Origin: Variovorax sp. JS1663
GTDB taxonomy: Bacteria; Pseudomonadota; Gammaproteobacteria; Burkholderiales; Burkholderiaceae_C
NCBI RefSeq assembly: GCF_002157355.1
Contig: NZ_LYMK01000011.1
Location: forward strand, 1-64,000
Direction of reading: 5' to 3'
Length of the DNA stretch: 64,000 bases
Shown in pieces: positions 9,355 through 17,225 of this stretch. The notes below the pieces were generated by a model that saw only the letters and a program-made list of their open reading frames with translations, was not told the DNA's origin and made no database searches. Both the position numbers and the translations under genes were made by a program. Position 1 is the stretch's first letter; every line of letters starts with the position of its first letter.

Positions 9355-10338
9355 ATGCGCAGCAGGTTCCTGCGGTTTCTTCTCTGTTGCGCCGCGCTGG
9401 CCATGGCCGCACCGCCCGCGCTGGCGCAGGCCAGGAAGGTGCCGCGCATCGGCTACCTGGCGGCCGTCTCGGCGGCCGCCGACGCGCCGCGCCTGCAGGC
9501 CTTCCGCCAGGGCCTGCGGGACCTGGGCTACGTCGAGGGGCAGAGCATCCTGGTCGAGTACCGCCACGAGAGCCAGGACCTGAACCGGCTTCAGAGCCAC
9601 GCCGCGGAGCTGATCGGCCTGGACATCGACGTGCTCGTGGCCGTGACCTCCAATGCGGCGCAGGCGGCGAAGAAGACGACGTCGACCGTGCCGATCGTCT
9701 TCATGGGCGTGACGGATCCGATCACGACAGGGCTCGCCCAGAGCCTCGCGCGGCCCGGCGGCAACGCCACCGGCGTCACCAACGTGGCGGCCATCCTCAC
9801 CGGCAAGCGCCTGGAGATCCTGAAGGAGACCCAACCGAAGCTGGTGCGCGTGGCGGTGCTGTGGGATCCGAAGGCGCCCGGCTCCATCCCCCAGTGGGAG
9901 GCCAGCCAGCAGCCCGCGCGGCAGCTGGGGCTGGAGCTGGTCTCGATGGAGGCCAGCAGCGCCGCCGCCTACGCGGCCGCGTTCAAGGCGGCCGTCAAGG
10001 CGGGCAGCCATGCGGTGTGGGTCACGCTCAACCCCATCGCGAACTCCAACCAGCAGCTCATCGCCGAGCTCGCAATCGAGAACCGCCTGCCATCGATCTG
10101 TGCGCGCAGCGACTATGCGGAGAACGGCTGCCTGATGGCCTACGGCCCCGGCTACGGCACCGAGGGGAAGGACGGTGCGCGCTTTGTCGACCGCATCCTC
10201 AAGGGCGCGAAACCTGCGGACCTGCCCATCGAGCAGCCGACGAATTTCGAGCTGCTGATCAACCTGCGCACCGCCAAGCGGCTGGGGTACACGATTCCGG
10301 TCTCGGTGCTGAACCGGGCGGACAAGGTGATCCAGTGA
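9355..10338 (+). CDS. orphan ABC-type periplasmic substrate-binding protein (ABC_sub_bind family)
   Basis: This 327-residue protein has a clear signal peptide ending near ALAQA, followed by a periplasmic binding-protein fold that opens with RKVPRIGYLAA. It matches the ABC_sub_bind (COG2984) type. No permease or ATPase gene lies nearby, so it may act as a ligand sensor for the upstream signalling operon, or use transporters encoded elsewhere. The ATG at 9355 is chosen because AGGAG ends 6 bp before it. An ATG at 9349 and a GTG at 9322, which overlaps the phosphatase stop, are alternatives in the same frame. Confidence 0.82.
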   Translation: MRSRFLRFLLCCAALAMAAPPALAQARKVPRIGYLAAVSAAADAPRLQAFRQGLRDLGYVEGQSILVEYRHESQDLNRLQSHAAELIGLDIDVLVAVTSNAAQAAKKTTSTVPIVFMGVTDPITTGLAQSLARPGGNATGVTNVAAILTGKRLEILKETQPKLVRVAVLWDPKAPGSIPQWEASQQPARQLGLELVSMEASSAAAYAAAFKAAVKAGSHAVWVTLNPIANSNQQLIAELAIENRLPSICARSDYAENGCLMAYGPGYGTEGKDGARFVDRILKGAKPADLPIEQPTNFELLINLRTAKRLGYTIPVSVLNRADKVIQ

Positions 10339-10430
10339 GCTGGCCCGGACGCGGTACACCAGACGGGGGGTCAGGGCTTTCAGGTCTTCGTAGCCCAGGC
10401 CCATGCGGTCGATGCCGCCGAACTTGAAGA

Positions 10431-12728
10431 TCAGCGCGCTTCCTCGACCTCCTCGCACCGACGGCACAACGCGGCATGGCCGGGCAGCCGATCGTGCCGG
10501 CGACAACGCGGGCAGAGGCCGAGGCTCGTGCGCTTCACCCGTACCCCGGCTGAGGCGCCGGCGGCGAGCCCCACACGCGCGACACCGAAGAAATCCCGCA
10601 TCTCGTCCGGCGTCACCATGAAGAGGCCGTCCGAGCAGGGCAAGGTGACTTCGAGCTCGAGCTGTGCGGGACTCTTCAATCCGCTGGCCAGGCCCGCCTC
10701 CACATGCCGGTGGACGCTGCGCTTCAGATCACTCAGCTGGTCATAGGTCGCCCGCAGCTCGGCGGCGCGATCCACTTCCGGCAAAAGCAATCCGCCCAGC
10801 GTGAGAAGCAGCGAGGAGGCCTCGCTGCAGCCCATGGGCTCGCGGACGCGCTGGAAGACTTCTTCCGCGGTGTACGGCAGCACGGGCACCAGCAGGCGCA
10901 TAAGGGTGTCGAGCACCCGCCCGAGCACGAACTGCGCCTCGCGCCGGCGCGGCGAATCCGGGGCCTCGCAGTAGAGCGCGTCCTTGACCGCGGCGAAGTA
11001 GTCGCTCGAGACGAGATCGGGGTACTGCATCAGCGCGGAACTTGCGGCGGCGAAGTCATACCGGCCGGCGGCGTCCTGCACGGTGGCCACGAGCTCGTGC
11101 AACCTGACGAGCTGCAGTCGGTGCAAGGAATGCGTGAGCTCCACCGGCATCCCGAAGTCGAAATCCGACAGGTTCTGCAGGCAGAAGCGCAGGGTGTTGC
11201 GCAGCTTGCGATAGCGGTCGACCGTGCGTTCCAGCGACTGGGGCGAGAGCTTGAGCTCCTTCGTGAAGTCCTGCTGCAGCGTCCACAGGCGCAGCACGTC
11301 CGGGCTGTAGCGCTGGAACATCTCCTCCATGGGCAGGTAGTTCCGGCTCGACTTCGAGTACTTGTGGCCGTGCTCGTCCACCACGAAGCCGTGCGTGAGC
11401 AGTGCCTTGTAGGGCGCCGGCCCGCCGGCCGCCACCGCCGTGAGCAGGGAGGACTGGAACCAGCCGCGATGCTGGTCGACGCCCTCCAGGTAGACGTCCG
11501 CGGTCCGCCCGAATCGCTTGCGCATGACGAGCTCGTGCGTCGTGCCGCTGTCGAACCAGACATCGAGCGTGCGGCGGCGGCCTTCCGCCTGCCAGGCTTC
11601 GACGCCGTCCCGGGCCACCCGGGCCAGGAGCGCGGCGTCCTCATCGCTGTCCGGGTCGGCCAGCGGTGTTCCCCACAGGCGATGGCGGGACAGGCACCAG
11701 GAAGTGCGCGAGCGCAGCATGCTCTCGAGCCGCTCGCGCGCGGTCTCGGGAACGAACTGCACGCTCTTCAACGCAGCGAGGGCCCGCGGCCCCAGCTCCG
11801 CCAGTTCGAGGAACCATTCTTCCGATGCCTTGAAGAAGACCGGCCGCTTGTGGCGCCAGCAGTGCGGGTACTCGTGCTGAACGGGTGCGCATGAATGGAC
11901 CAGGTCGCCGAGGCGGTCGAGGACATGGTCCGTCGCCTCGCGCAATGTCATGCCGGCCATCTCTCCCTGGAGGAAGCGGCCGCGCTCGTCGACGTAGTGC
12001 TCGACACCCACGGCCTCATAGTCGAGCGCCGGGTTGAAGGCCACCGCTTTGTTGGCGGGCAGGGTGTACGGGGTGGTCGTCCAGACCTGCAGGAAGGTGT
12101 TCTCCCGCCCTTCCACCGCGAACAGCGCGACCAGGCTGTCGGAGCTGCGCACCTTGTATTCGACCTCGGCCTCGGCCAGTGACGATGCGCAGTCCGGGCA
12201 CCAATGGACCGGTCGCAGGCGCTTGGCGACGGACGGCAGCCCGCCGAAAAGTGCGGACGCACCCGCCTCGAACGCCGGCTCGAGCGTGAGGTACGGCTGG
12301 TCCCAATCGGCGGCGACGCCGAAGCTGCGGAACTCGGCGGTCTGCCTGGCCACCTGGTCCTGCGCATAGGCACGACAGGCCTCCACGAAGGCGCGCGGGT
12401 CGGCCTTGGATTGCCCGAGCTTCTCCACCTCGAGCTCGACCGGCAGGCCATGGCAGTCGAAGCCCGGCACGTAGGGAGCGAAGTAGCCCTCCAGACGCTT
12501 GAATTTCACCAGGGCGTCCTTGAGTGTCTTGTTGACGAAGTGACCGAGGTGCAGGGCGCCGTTGGCGTACGGCGGTCCGTCATGCAGGAGGAAGGTCTGG
12601 CGCGCGGCAGGATGGCGATGCAGCGCATCGACGGTTGCCGCGGCACTCCACAAGGCCAGGTAGGGTGACTTGTCCGAGTGCAGCTGGGCGAGCTCGAACG
12701 ACGACTTGAACAGGTTGAGGGTGTACAT
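10431..12728 (-). CDS. isoleucyl-tRNA synthetase paralogue lacking the CP1 editing core
   Basis: This 765-residue class I synthetase is of the IleRS type. It has HIGH-like HLGH (60-63), the GFDCHGLP and WCLSRHRLWG segments, DVWFDSG, EGVDQHRGWFQSS, KMSKS-like KYSKS (456-460) and a C-terminal Cys4 zinc site (C739, C742, C755, C758). Usual bacterial IleRS is about 930-940 residues. The missing stretch is inside the CP1 insertion: WTTTPYTLPAN is followed within about 60 residues by the QHEYPHCWRHK segment, so the editing core with its GTG..HTAPGHG..D motif is absent. It should charge tRNA without post-transfer editing, if it is active. The housekeeping ileS is presumably elsewhere. A leader ORF and terminator precede it. 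Confidence 0.88.
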   Translation of the reverse strand: MYTLNLFKSSFELAQLHSDKSPYLALWSAAATVDALHRHPAARQTFLLHDGPPYANGALHLGHFVNKTLKDALVKFKRLEGYFAPYVPGFDCHGLPVELEVEKLGQSKADPRAFVEACRAYAQDQVARQTAEFRSFGVAADWDQPYLTLEPAFEAGASALFGGLPSVAKRLRPVHWCPDCASSLAEAEVEYKVRSSDSLVALFAVEGRENTFLQVWTTTPYTLPANKAVAFNPALDYEAVGVEHYVDERGRFLQGEMAGMTLREATDHVLDRLGDLVHSCAPVQHEYPHCWRHKRPVFFKASEEWFLELAELGPRALAALKSVQFVPETARERLESMLRSRTSWCLSRHRLWGTPLADPDSDEDAALLARVARDGVEAWQAEGRRRTLDVWFDSGTTHELVMRKRFGRTADVYLEGVDQHRGWFQSSLLTAVAAGGPAPYKALLTHGFVVDEHGHKYSKSSRNYLPMEEMFQRYSPDVLRLWTLQQDFTKELKLSPQSLERTVDRYRKLRNTLRFCLQNLSDFDFGMPVELTHSLHRLQLVRLHELVATVQDAAGRYDFAAASSALMQYPDLVSSDYFAAVKDALYCEAPDSPRRREAQFVLGRVLDTLMRLLVPVLPYTAEEVFQRVREPMGCSEASSLLLTLGGLLLPEVDRAAELRATYDQLSDLKRSVHRHVEAGLASGLKSPAQLELEVTLPCSDGLFMVTPDEMRDFFGVARVGLAAGASAGVRVKRTSLGLCPRCRRHDRLPGHAALCRRCEEVEEAR

Positions 12729-12742
12729 GATTCCGGGTCCAG

Positions 12743-12776
12743 AAAAGCAAAAAGGCAGCGAGGGTGAGTCGCTGCC
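12743..12776 (-). terminator. intrinsic terminator in the synthetase leader (attenuator)
   Basis: On the minus strand GGCAGCGA (12776-12769), a 7-nt loop and TCGCTGCC (12761-12754) form a GC-rich hairpin, extendable by two A-T pairs, followed at once by TTTTT and then GC and TTTT. It ends 14 bp before the synthetase start codon, too close for a promoter in between. Transcription of the synthetase gene must therefore read through it, as expected for an attenuator rather than a simple end-of-gene terminator. Confidence 0.75.
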
Positions 12777-12803
12777 TTGGGAAGGTCGAGGTCGAAGGTG
12801 GGG

Positions 12804-12884
12804 CTAGCTGCCCAACGTAATTCGCCCCCGATGCTCGTTGGCAGCGGAGGGCTGAATAATCGACAGGGACCAGTGCTTGGACAC
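12804..12884 (-). CDS. candidate 26-codon leader peptide of the synthetase gene
   Basis: A GTG at 12884 opens a 26-codon ORF ending in TAG at 12804, 27 bp before the terminator stem. It contains two adjacent Ile codons (ATT ATT, codons 9-10) and a third at codon 22. CGCTGCC (12846-12840) and GGCAGC (12812-12807), both within the ORF, can pair with each other. The first is also fully complementary to the 5' arm of the terminator, and the second to its 3' arm, so alternative folds are possible. No strong ribosome site precedes the GTG, so translation is unproven. This is an inference from layout, not a recognised family. Confidence 0.45.
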   Translation of the reverse strand: MSKHWSLSIIQPSAANEHRGRITLGS

Positions 12885-12960
12885 GGTGAAATCGCGGCGG
12901 CGTGTTTCGGTTTGGAGGGGCTGGCTCGAAATTCATTCTAGCCAGCACCCGATTCGCGCG

Positions 12961-12985
12961 CCAGGGACTTCATCCCCAACCCTGG
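12961..12985 (-). terminator. hairpin after the ene-reductase gene
   Basis: CCAGGG and CCCTGG form a 6-bp stem with a 13-nt loop, directly after the stop codon of the leftward ene-reductase gene. No T-run follows, so it may be a weak or Rho-assisted end, or an mRNA-stabilising stem. A TAGAAT at 12940-12935 further along could serve as a -10 box for the synthetase leader, but no good -35 is seen. Confidence 0.35.
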
Positions 12986-14068
12986 CTACCGTGCGGCGAA
13001 TTCGGTGTAGCCCTGCGCGCCGCCGCCGAAGTAGGAGGACGCCGGCGCGTCGAACAGCGGCGCATTCGCGCGGAGCCGGTCGACCAGGTCCGGGTTGCCG
13101 ATGAAGGGCTTGCCGAAGGCGATCATTTCGGCATGGCCCGATGCCGTCGCGGCGGTGGCCATCCCGCGGTCATACCCGTTGTTGGCCATGTACGCACCGC
13201 CGAAGGCCGCGCGCAGCGCCTTGACGTCGAAGGTCTCCGCGCCGTTGTCGCTGTGCAGTTGTCCCTCGACCACGTGGAGATAGGCCAGGCCCATGTCGCC
13301 GAGCCGGCGGACCAGATGGCCATGGGTCTCCATCGGCGTGCTGTCCAGCGGCGTGTCGCCGACGGCGGTGGAAAGCGGCGAGAGCCGCAGGCCCACGCGG
13401 TCGGCACCCCACACCCCGGCGACGGCCTCGACCACCTCCAGGGGAAACCGTGCGCGGTTCTCGATGGTGCCGCCATACTGGTCCTCGCGGCGATTGGTGC
13501 TGTCGCGGAGGAACTGCTCCAGCAGGTAGCCGTTGGCGGCATGGACCTCGACGCCGTCGAAGCCTGCGTCCTTGGCCCGGCGCGCGGCCTGACGGTAGTC
13601 GTCGATGATCCCGGCGATCTCCCCGGTTTCGAGCGCGCGTGGCATGGACGGTTGCACGAAGCCTTCCTCCGTGAACACGGTGCCGCCGGCACGGATCGCG
13701 GAAGGCGCCACCGGGGCGGCCCCGTTCTCCTGCAGGCTCACGTGGGACATGCGGCCCACGTGCCACAGCTGCATGGCGATCTTGCCGCCCGCTTGGTGAA
13801 CGGCATCGGTCACCCGCGCCCAGGCCTCCACGTGGGCATCGGTGTAGATGCCGGGCGTGTAGGCGTAGCCGCGGCCCTGCCGGGAGATGTTCGTGGCCTC
13901 CGTGATGATCAGCCCCGCCGAAGCGCGTTGCCGGTAGTAGTCGATGGCCAAAGGCGACTGCACGCCGTCCATGCCGGCACGCGAACGCGTGAGCGGCGCC
14001 ATGGCGATCCGGTTCTTGACGTCGATGGATCCCAGCCGGGTGGGAGAGAAGAGGGTTTCGGAAGACAT
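12986..14068 (-). CDS. Old Yellow Enzyme family ene-reductase (NemA-like)
   Basis: This 360-residue FMN-dependent TIM-barrel protein reduces activated C=C bonds of enals, enones, maleimides or nitro compounds with NAD(P)H. It shows FSPTRLG and MAPLTRSR at the N-terminus, the substrate-binding pair His176/Asn179 in HAANGYL, DQYGGTIENRARF and the C-terminal YFGGGAQGYTEF. The start at 14068 has GGAG at suitable distance upstream; a reading from 14125 only adds unrelated residues. It is divergent from a LysR regulator with dyads between them, the usual layout for an inducible detoxification enzyme. Its natural substrate is not evident. Confidence 0.92.
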   Translation of the reverse strand: MSSETLFSPTRLGSIDVKNRIAMAPLTRSRAGMDGVQSPLAIDYYRQRASAGLIITEATNISRQGRGYAYTPGIYTDAHVEAWARVTDAVHQAGGKIAMQLWHVGRMSHVSLQENGAAPVAPSAIRAGGTVFTEEGFVQPSMPRALETGEIAGIIDDYRQAARRAKDAGFDGVEVHAANGYLLEQFLRDSTNRREDQYGGTIENRARFPLEVVEAVAGVWGADRVGLRLSPLSTAVGDTPLDSTPMETHGHLVRRLGDMGLAYLHVVEGQLHSDNGAETFDVKALRAAFGGAYMANNGYDRGMATAATASGHAEMIAFGKPFIGNPDLVDRLRANAPLFDAPASSYFGGGAQGYTEFAAR

Positions 14069-14131
14069 TGGCAGCTCCAGTGATGTGGTCGATGCCTGAA
14101 GAATGCGCTCCCGATCATCATTCATCCAATT

Positions 14132-14171
14132 TATCTGTTGAATTGCAGATATGTCGCTGTCAATATATCTG
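14132..14171. promoter_or_regulatory. overlapping dyads between ene-reductase and LysR genes
   Basis: The half-site ATCTG occurs three times in alternating orientation: ATCTG at 14133-14137, CAGAT at 14146-14150 and ATCTG at 14167-14171. The pairs form ATCTG-N8-CAGAT and CAGATAT-N12-ATATCTG. The second runs up to the LysR start codon. This is the kind of layered dyad expected for a LysR recall and activation site. Binding by the adjacent regulator is inferred. Confidence 0.5.
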
Positions 14172-14172
14172 G

Positions 14173-15105
14173 ATGCGATACGACCTGAATCTGCTGCCGG
14201 TGTTCCTGGCGCTGATCGAAGAGCGCAGCGTGACGCGCGCCGCGGAGCGGCTGGGCATCACGCAGCCTGCGCTGTCCAACGCGCTGACGCGCCTGCGTGC
14301 GATGCTGCTCGACCCGCTGTTCGTCCGCGAGCGCTACGGCATGCAGCCCACCCCCAAGGCACTGGAGCTGGCGCCGGTGATCGCGTCGGCCCTGTCGAGC
14401 CTGGACAGTGTGGTCCTCGGCCAGCAGGCATTCGAGCCGGCGAAGGCGCAGCAGCGGATCACCCTCGCGCCCAACAGCTATGTCGAGTTCGTCCTCGTGC
14501 CTGCCATCGTGGCGCGCCTGCGCGAGCGTGCGCCGGGCATCAGCCTGCGGCTCACGCCCTATGGCGCGGACCTGGCGGAGACCGGCGTCGTGTCCGGCAC
14601 GACGGCGTTGGCGCTCGGCCGCTTCGTCGACCCGCCGGACAACCTGGTCGTGCAGCACCTCATGGACGATGGCTTGTCGTGCATCGTGCGGGCCGACCAT
14701 CCGCAGATCGACCGGAAGATCACGAGGAAGCAGTACGAGCGGCTCAAGCACGTGAACGTGCTGCCGCCCGGCCGCCTGCGCGCCGGCCTGTTCCAGGTGC
14801 TGGAGCGCCAGGGGCTCCAGCGCGAGGTGGCGGTCTCGGTGACGCACTTCCTGGCGATTCCGGAAGTGGTCGCGGTGACCGACTATTGCGCGACGCTGCC
14901 CAACCTGATCTGCCGCCGCCTGGCCCACGACGCTCGCCTGAAGATCCTGCCGACGCCGGCCGACCTCGGCACCTTCCCGGTGGAGATGGCCTGGCATGTC
15001 CGATACCGGCACGATCCGGCGCATGTCTGGCTGCGCGCCTTGATCGGCGAACTGGCACAGCAGCTGTCCGGACCTCTTGGAACGGCCGGCACACGCACCC
15101 GCTAG
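14173..15105 (+). CDS. LysR-family transcriptional regulator
   Basis: This 310-residue regulator has an N-terminal winged helix-turn-helix (about 1-65, with SVTRAAERLGITQPALSNALTRLR) and a LysR substrate-binding domain (about 90-300). The N-terminal MRYDLNLLPVFLAL pattern resembles the NodD/LinR-like branch. The ATG at 14173 fits the family start; a longer frame from 14068 would read through the intergenic dyads. It most likely controls the divergent ene-reductase gene and itself. The effector is unknown. Confidence 0.88.
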   Translation: MRYDLNLLPVFLALIEERSVTRAAERLGITQPALSNALTRLRAMLLDPLFVRERYGMQPTPKALELAPVIASALSSLDSVVLGQQAFEPAKAQQRITLAPNSYVEFVLVPAIVARLRERAPGISLRLTPYGADLAETGVVSGTTALALGRFVDPPDNLVVQHLMDDGLSCIVRADHPQIDRKITRKQYERLKHVNVLPPGRLRAGLFQVLERQGLQREVAVSVTHFLAIPEVVAVTDYCATLPNLICRRLAHDARLKILPTPADLGTFPVEMAWHVRYRHDPAHVWLRALIGELAQQLSGPLGTAGTRTR

Positions 15106-15135
15106 TCTTACTGTGTTGGCAGGTTCAGCGCGTTC

Positions 15136-15621
15136 TCCGTGGATCTGCGCGACGGCACCGTCTTCGGCCACGAAGCCTTGATCCGGGGCCATCACATGCC
15201 GGCCGACCTGCTGCAGTTCGCGGCACGCGCGTCCCTGCTGGTCGAGTTCGAGATGCATTGCATCGAGCTCGCCTTGCGGCACTGGAAGGACATGGATGCG
15301 CCGGGGCACATCTTCCTGAACATCAGTCCCGCGGTGCTGCTGCATGCCGCCGAGGACGCCTCGCCGTTCTCGCTCGTGGCCAGGCTGGCGAAGTGGGGCG
15401 TGCCGGCACGTCGTCGGGCACGTCGGGCACGTCGGGCACGTCGGGCACGTCGGCGGCGACGATTTCATCGTGCTGTTCCAGAGCGAGGACTGGGAACACG
15501 GCTGCAGGCACGTCATCGACGAGTTCGCACGGCAGGCCGCCGCGATGTATGAGGAGGAGGATCGCCTTTGCGGCGGCATCGAGGCCGAGGACCGCCACGG
15601 CGTCAATCGCTTCTTTGGACT
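15136..15621 (+). pseudogene. decayed EAL-GGDEF cyclic-di-GMP protein
   Basis: The first part encodes the front of an EAL domain (FGHEALIRG, then a FLNISP segment). The second part, in another frame, encodes the end of a GGDEF domain (HVGGDDFIVLFQSEDWE, then GGIEAEDRHGV). In intact relatives these belong to one protein with several hundred residues between them. Here most of the EAL domain and the middle are deleted, and the join lies at a 9-bp tandem repeat. The 5' end has no proper start, and the 3' end abuts the convergent VWA gene. It cannot make an active cyclase or phosphodiesterase. Confidence 0.8.
15412..15453 (+). repeat. 9-bp tandem repeat at the pseudogene junction
   Basis: CGTCGGGCA is present in four perfect consecutive copies (15412-15447) plus a partial fifth. 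In the GGDEF frame it encodes repeated Val-Gly-His, duplicating the natural HVGG sequence just before the GGDDF motif. This suggests slippage expansion at the site where the gene was deleted. Confidence 0.9.
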
Positions 15622-16659
15622 TCAGGCGATTCGCCCGAACCAGAGCAGCGACAGCATCGCCGCCGCCATCGCCACCCCTGCCGAGATCAGCGCGAACACG
15701 CCGGTGAGTTCGGTTTCCCGCGTGAGCACCTGCACGCGGGAGCCGAGATTCCTGTAGACGCTGCGCAGCGTGTCGGCCGTGCCGGCGTGGTGGTATTCGC
15801 CGCCCGTCATGCGAGCCACCTCGCGCAGGGTCGGTTCGTCCAGCTTCATGTAGATGGCCAGGCCGTCCGGGGTCGAAGCGTCGCCCTCAACCGTGCCCAG
15901 GCCCACCACGTAGATCCGGACGCCGCGGTCCGCGGCCATCTTGGCTGCTGCCAGCGTGTCGACGCCCGTGGTCCGGCGGCCATCACTCAGCAGGATGATC
16001 GCCGCGGAGTCGTACGAGCCCGGCGCCACCGGCGTGAAGGGCTTGGGCGGCGGCTTCACCTTGTCGTCCAGGCTGCGTCCCTGCGGCTTGTTGCCGAAGC
16101 TCAGATCGCCCAGCTCGATGCCCTGGTCCGGAAACAGCTCCGCCAGGCACAGCACGATGGCGTTGCCCACCGCCGTGCCCATCTGCATCTGGAAGCCGTC
16201 GATGCCCGCGATCACGGCGGCGCGGTCCAGCGTCGCGCGCTGCGTCACCTGGCTGCTGCCGGCGAAGGTGACCAGGCCGACCTCGATGTCCTTGGGCAGC
16301 TCCTGCAGGAAGAGCTTGGCCGCTTCCTGCGCGGCCGCCAGCCGGGTCGGCTTGACGTCGGAGACGCGCATGCTGAGCGAGACATCCATCGCCAGGAGGA
16401 TCGACGACCGCGCCCAGGGCAGCGGCACACGTGCCACGGGGCGCGCGGCGGCGATCAGCAGGCCTGTGCAGGCCAGCAGGAAGAGCGCCGGCGGCAGGTG
16501 CCGCCGCCATTGGCGGCCGGCCGCCGCATCGCGCACGATGTGCAGGCCGCTGTAGCGCACGGCCGTCTTGTTCCGCCGGTTCAGCAGCCAGAGGTAGGCC
16601 GCCGGCAGCAAGGCGGGCGCCAGCAGGAACCAGAGGTGGTCGGGCCAGAGGAAGAACAT
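15622..16659 (-). CDS. membrane-anchored von Willebrand factor A protein (BatA-like)
   Basis: This 345-residue protein has a BatA-like layout: two N-terminal membrane helices (about 5-25 and 60-80), a VWA domain with the MIDAS motif DVSLSM, a later Thr, and LLSDGRRTTG (about 90-290), and a C-terminal helix (about 320-340). VWA proteins of this type act as metal-dependent adaptors with MoxR ATPases, but no MoxR, BatB or BatD gene is adjacent. It is convergent with the broken EAL-GGDEF gene. The ATG at 16659 places the first helix at the N-terminus as in the family; upstream residues in the frame look spurious. Confidence 0.85.
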   Translation of the reverse strand: MFFLWPDHLWFLLAPALLPAAYLWLLNRRNKTAVRYSGLHIVRDAAAGRQWRRHLPPALFLLACTGLLIAAARPVARVPLPWARSSILLAMDVSLSMRVSDVKPTRLAAAQEAAKLFLQELPKDIEVGLVTFAGSSQVTQRATLDRAAVIAGIDGFQMQMGTAVGNAIVLCLAELFPDQGIELGDLSFGNKPQGRSLDDKVKPPPKPFTPVAPGSYDSAAIILLSDGRRTTGVDTLAAAKMAADRGVRIYVVGLGTVEGDASTPDGLAIYMKLDEPTLREVARMTGGEYHHAGTADTLRSVYRNLGSRVQVLTRETELTGVFALISAGVAMAAAMLSLLWFGRIA

Positions 16660-16840
16660 GGGTGGTGCGGCTCCGTACGACTCGACGGCCGGCGGGACAC
16701 GGCGCCGGCACGCAGCCGCGAGCGTGTCCGCGGTGCCGTGACATCGTGCCCCGTATGGGGCCGTTTCGCAACCGGGCGCGGGGCTGCAGCCAAGTCCGTA
16801 TGGTCGTAACATCCGGCCTTCGCACCCTCCGGAGGCGGCC

Positions 16841-17008
16841 ATGCCCGACGACAACGCGAAGTTCGACAAGGAAGCCCTTTCCCTGATCGAGTCCCTCAAG
16901 GGCCGGCGCAAGCCCGCCAAACGCGCTTCACGCAAGGCGGCGGCACCGGGTGAAAAGCCGCCGGCCAAGGCGCCGGTCGTGGTCCGGCGGGCTGCCAACC
17001 GTTTCTAG
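16841..17008 (+). CDS. small basic Lys/Ala-rich protein, 55 residues
   Basis: ATG at 16841 is preceded by GGAGG with a 5-bp gap, the strongest ribosome site in this stretch. The product starts MPDDNAKFDKEALSLIESLK and becomes a basic Lys, Arg, Ala and Pro-rich tail, like histone-H1-like or nucleoid-associated tails. No family is recognised. It is too short for ordinary ORF calls, but codon usage matches the neighbours. A role in nucleic-acid binding is only a guess from the charge. Confidence 0.55.
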   Translation: MPDDNAKFDKEALSLIESLKGRRKPAKRASRKAAAPGEKPPAKAPVVVRRAANRF

Positions 17009-17225
17009 GGCGTCGCTGGGGTCAGGCAAACATCTGCGTCGCCCGTTCTCGGGCGCGTCGCTCGGCCGGAGGACGTGAAGCACAGCCCCACAAGACAAGC
17101 AGCAGCGGCGACGCCGAGTTGAGGCGTCATGGCCGGTCCACCGGCGCAACCATCTTCATACGTCCTGCTCCGTCGCTGGTTCAAGGAATGGGCGACCCGT
17201 ACACACCGACTGCGAAAATCTGCGG

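Noticed and set aside
12580..12948. 122-codon frame overlapping the synthetase start and the leader region
   Set aside because: It crosses the terminator and start codon of the synthetase in another frame, and its sequence has no family-like features.
12729..12985. T-box riboswitch upstream of the synthetase gene
   Set aside because: The conserved T-box core (TGGNACC context) and stem I features are not seen, and T-boxes are rare in betaproteobacteria. A leader-peptide attenuator fits the sequence better.
15412..15453. Possible CRISPR or VNTR array
   Set aside because: Units are only 9 bp, contiguous with no spacers, and explained by codon repeats in a GGDEF relic.
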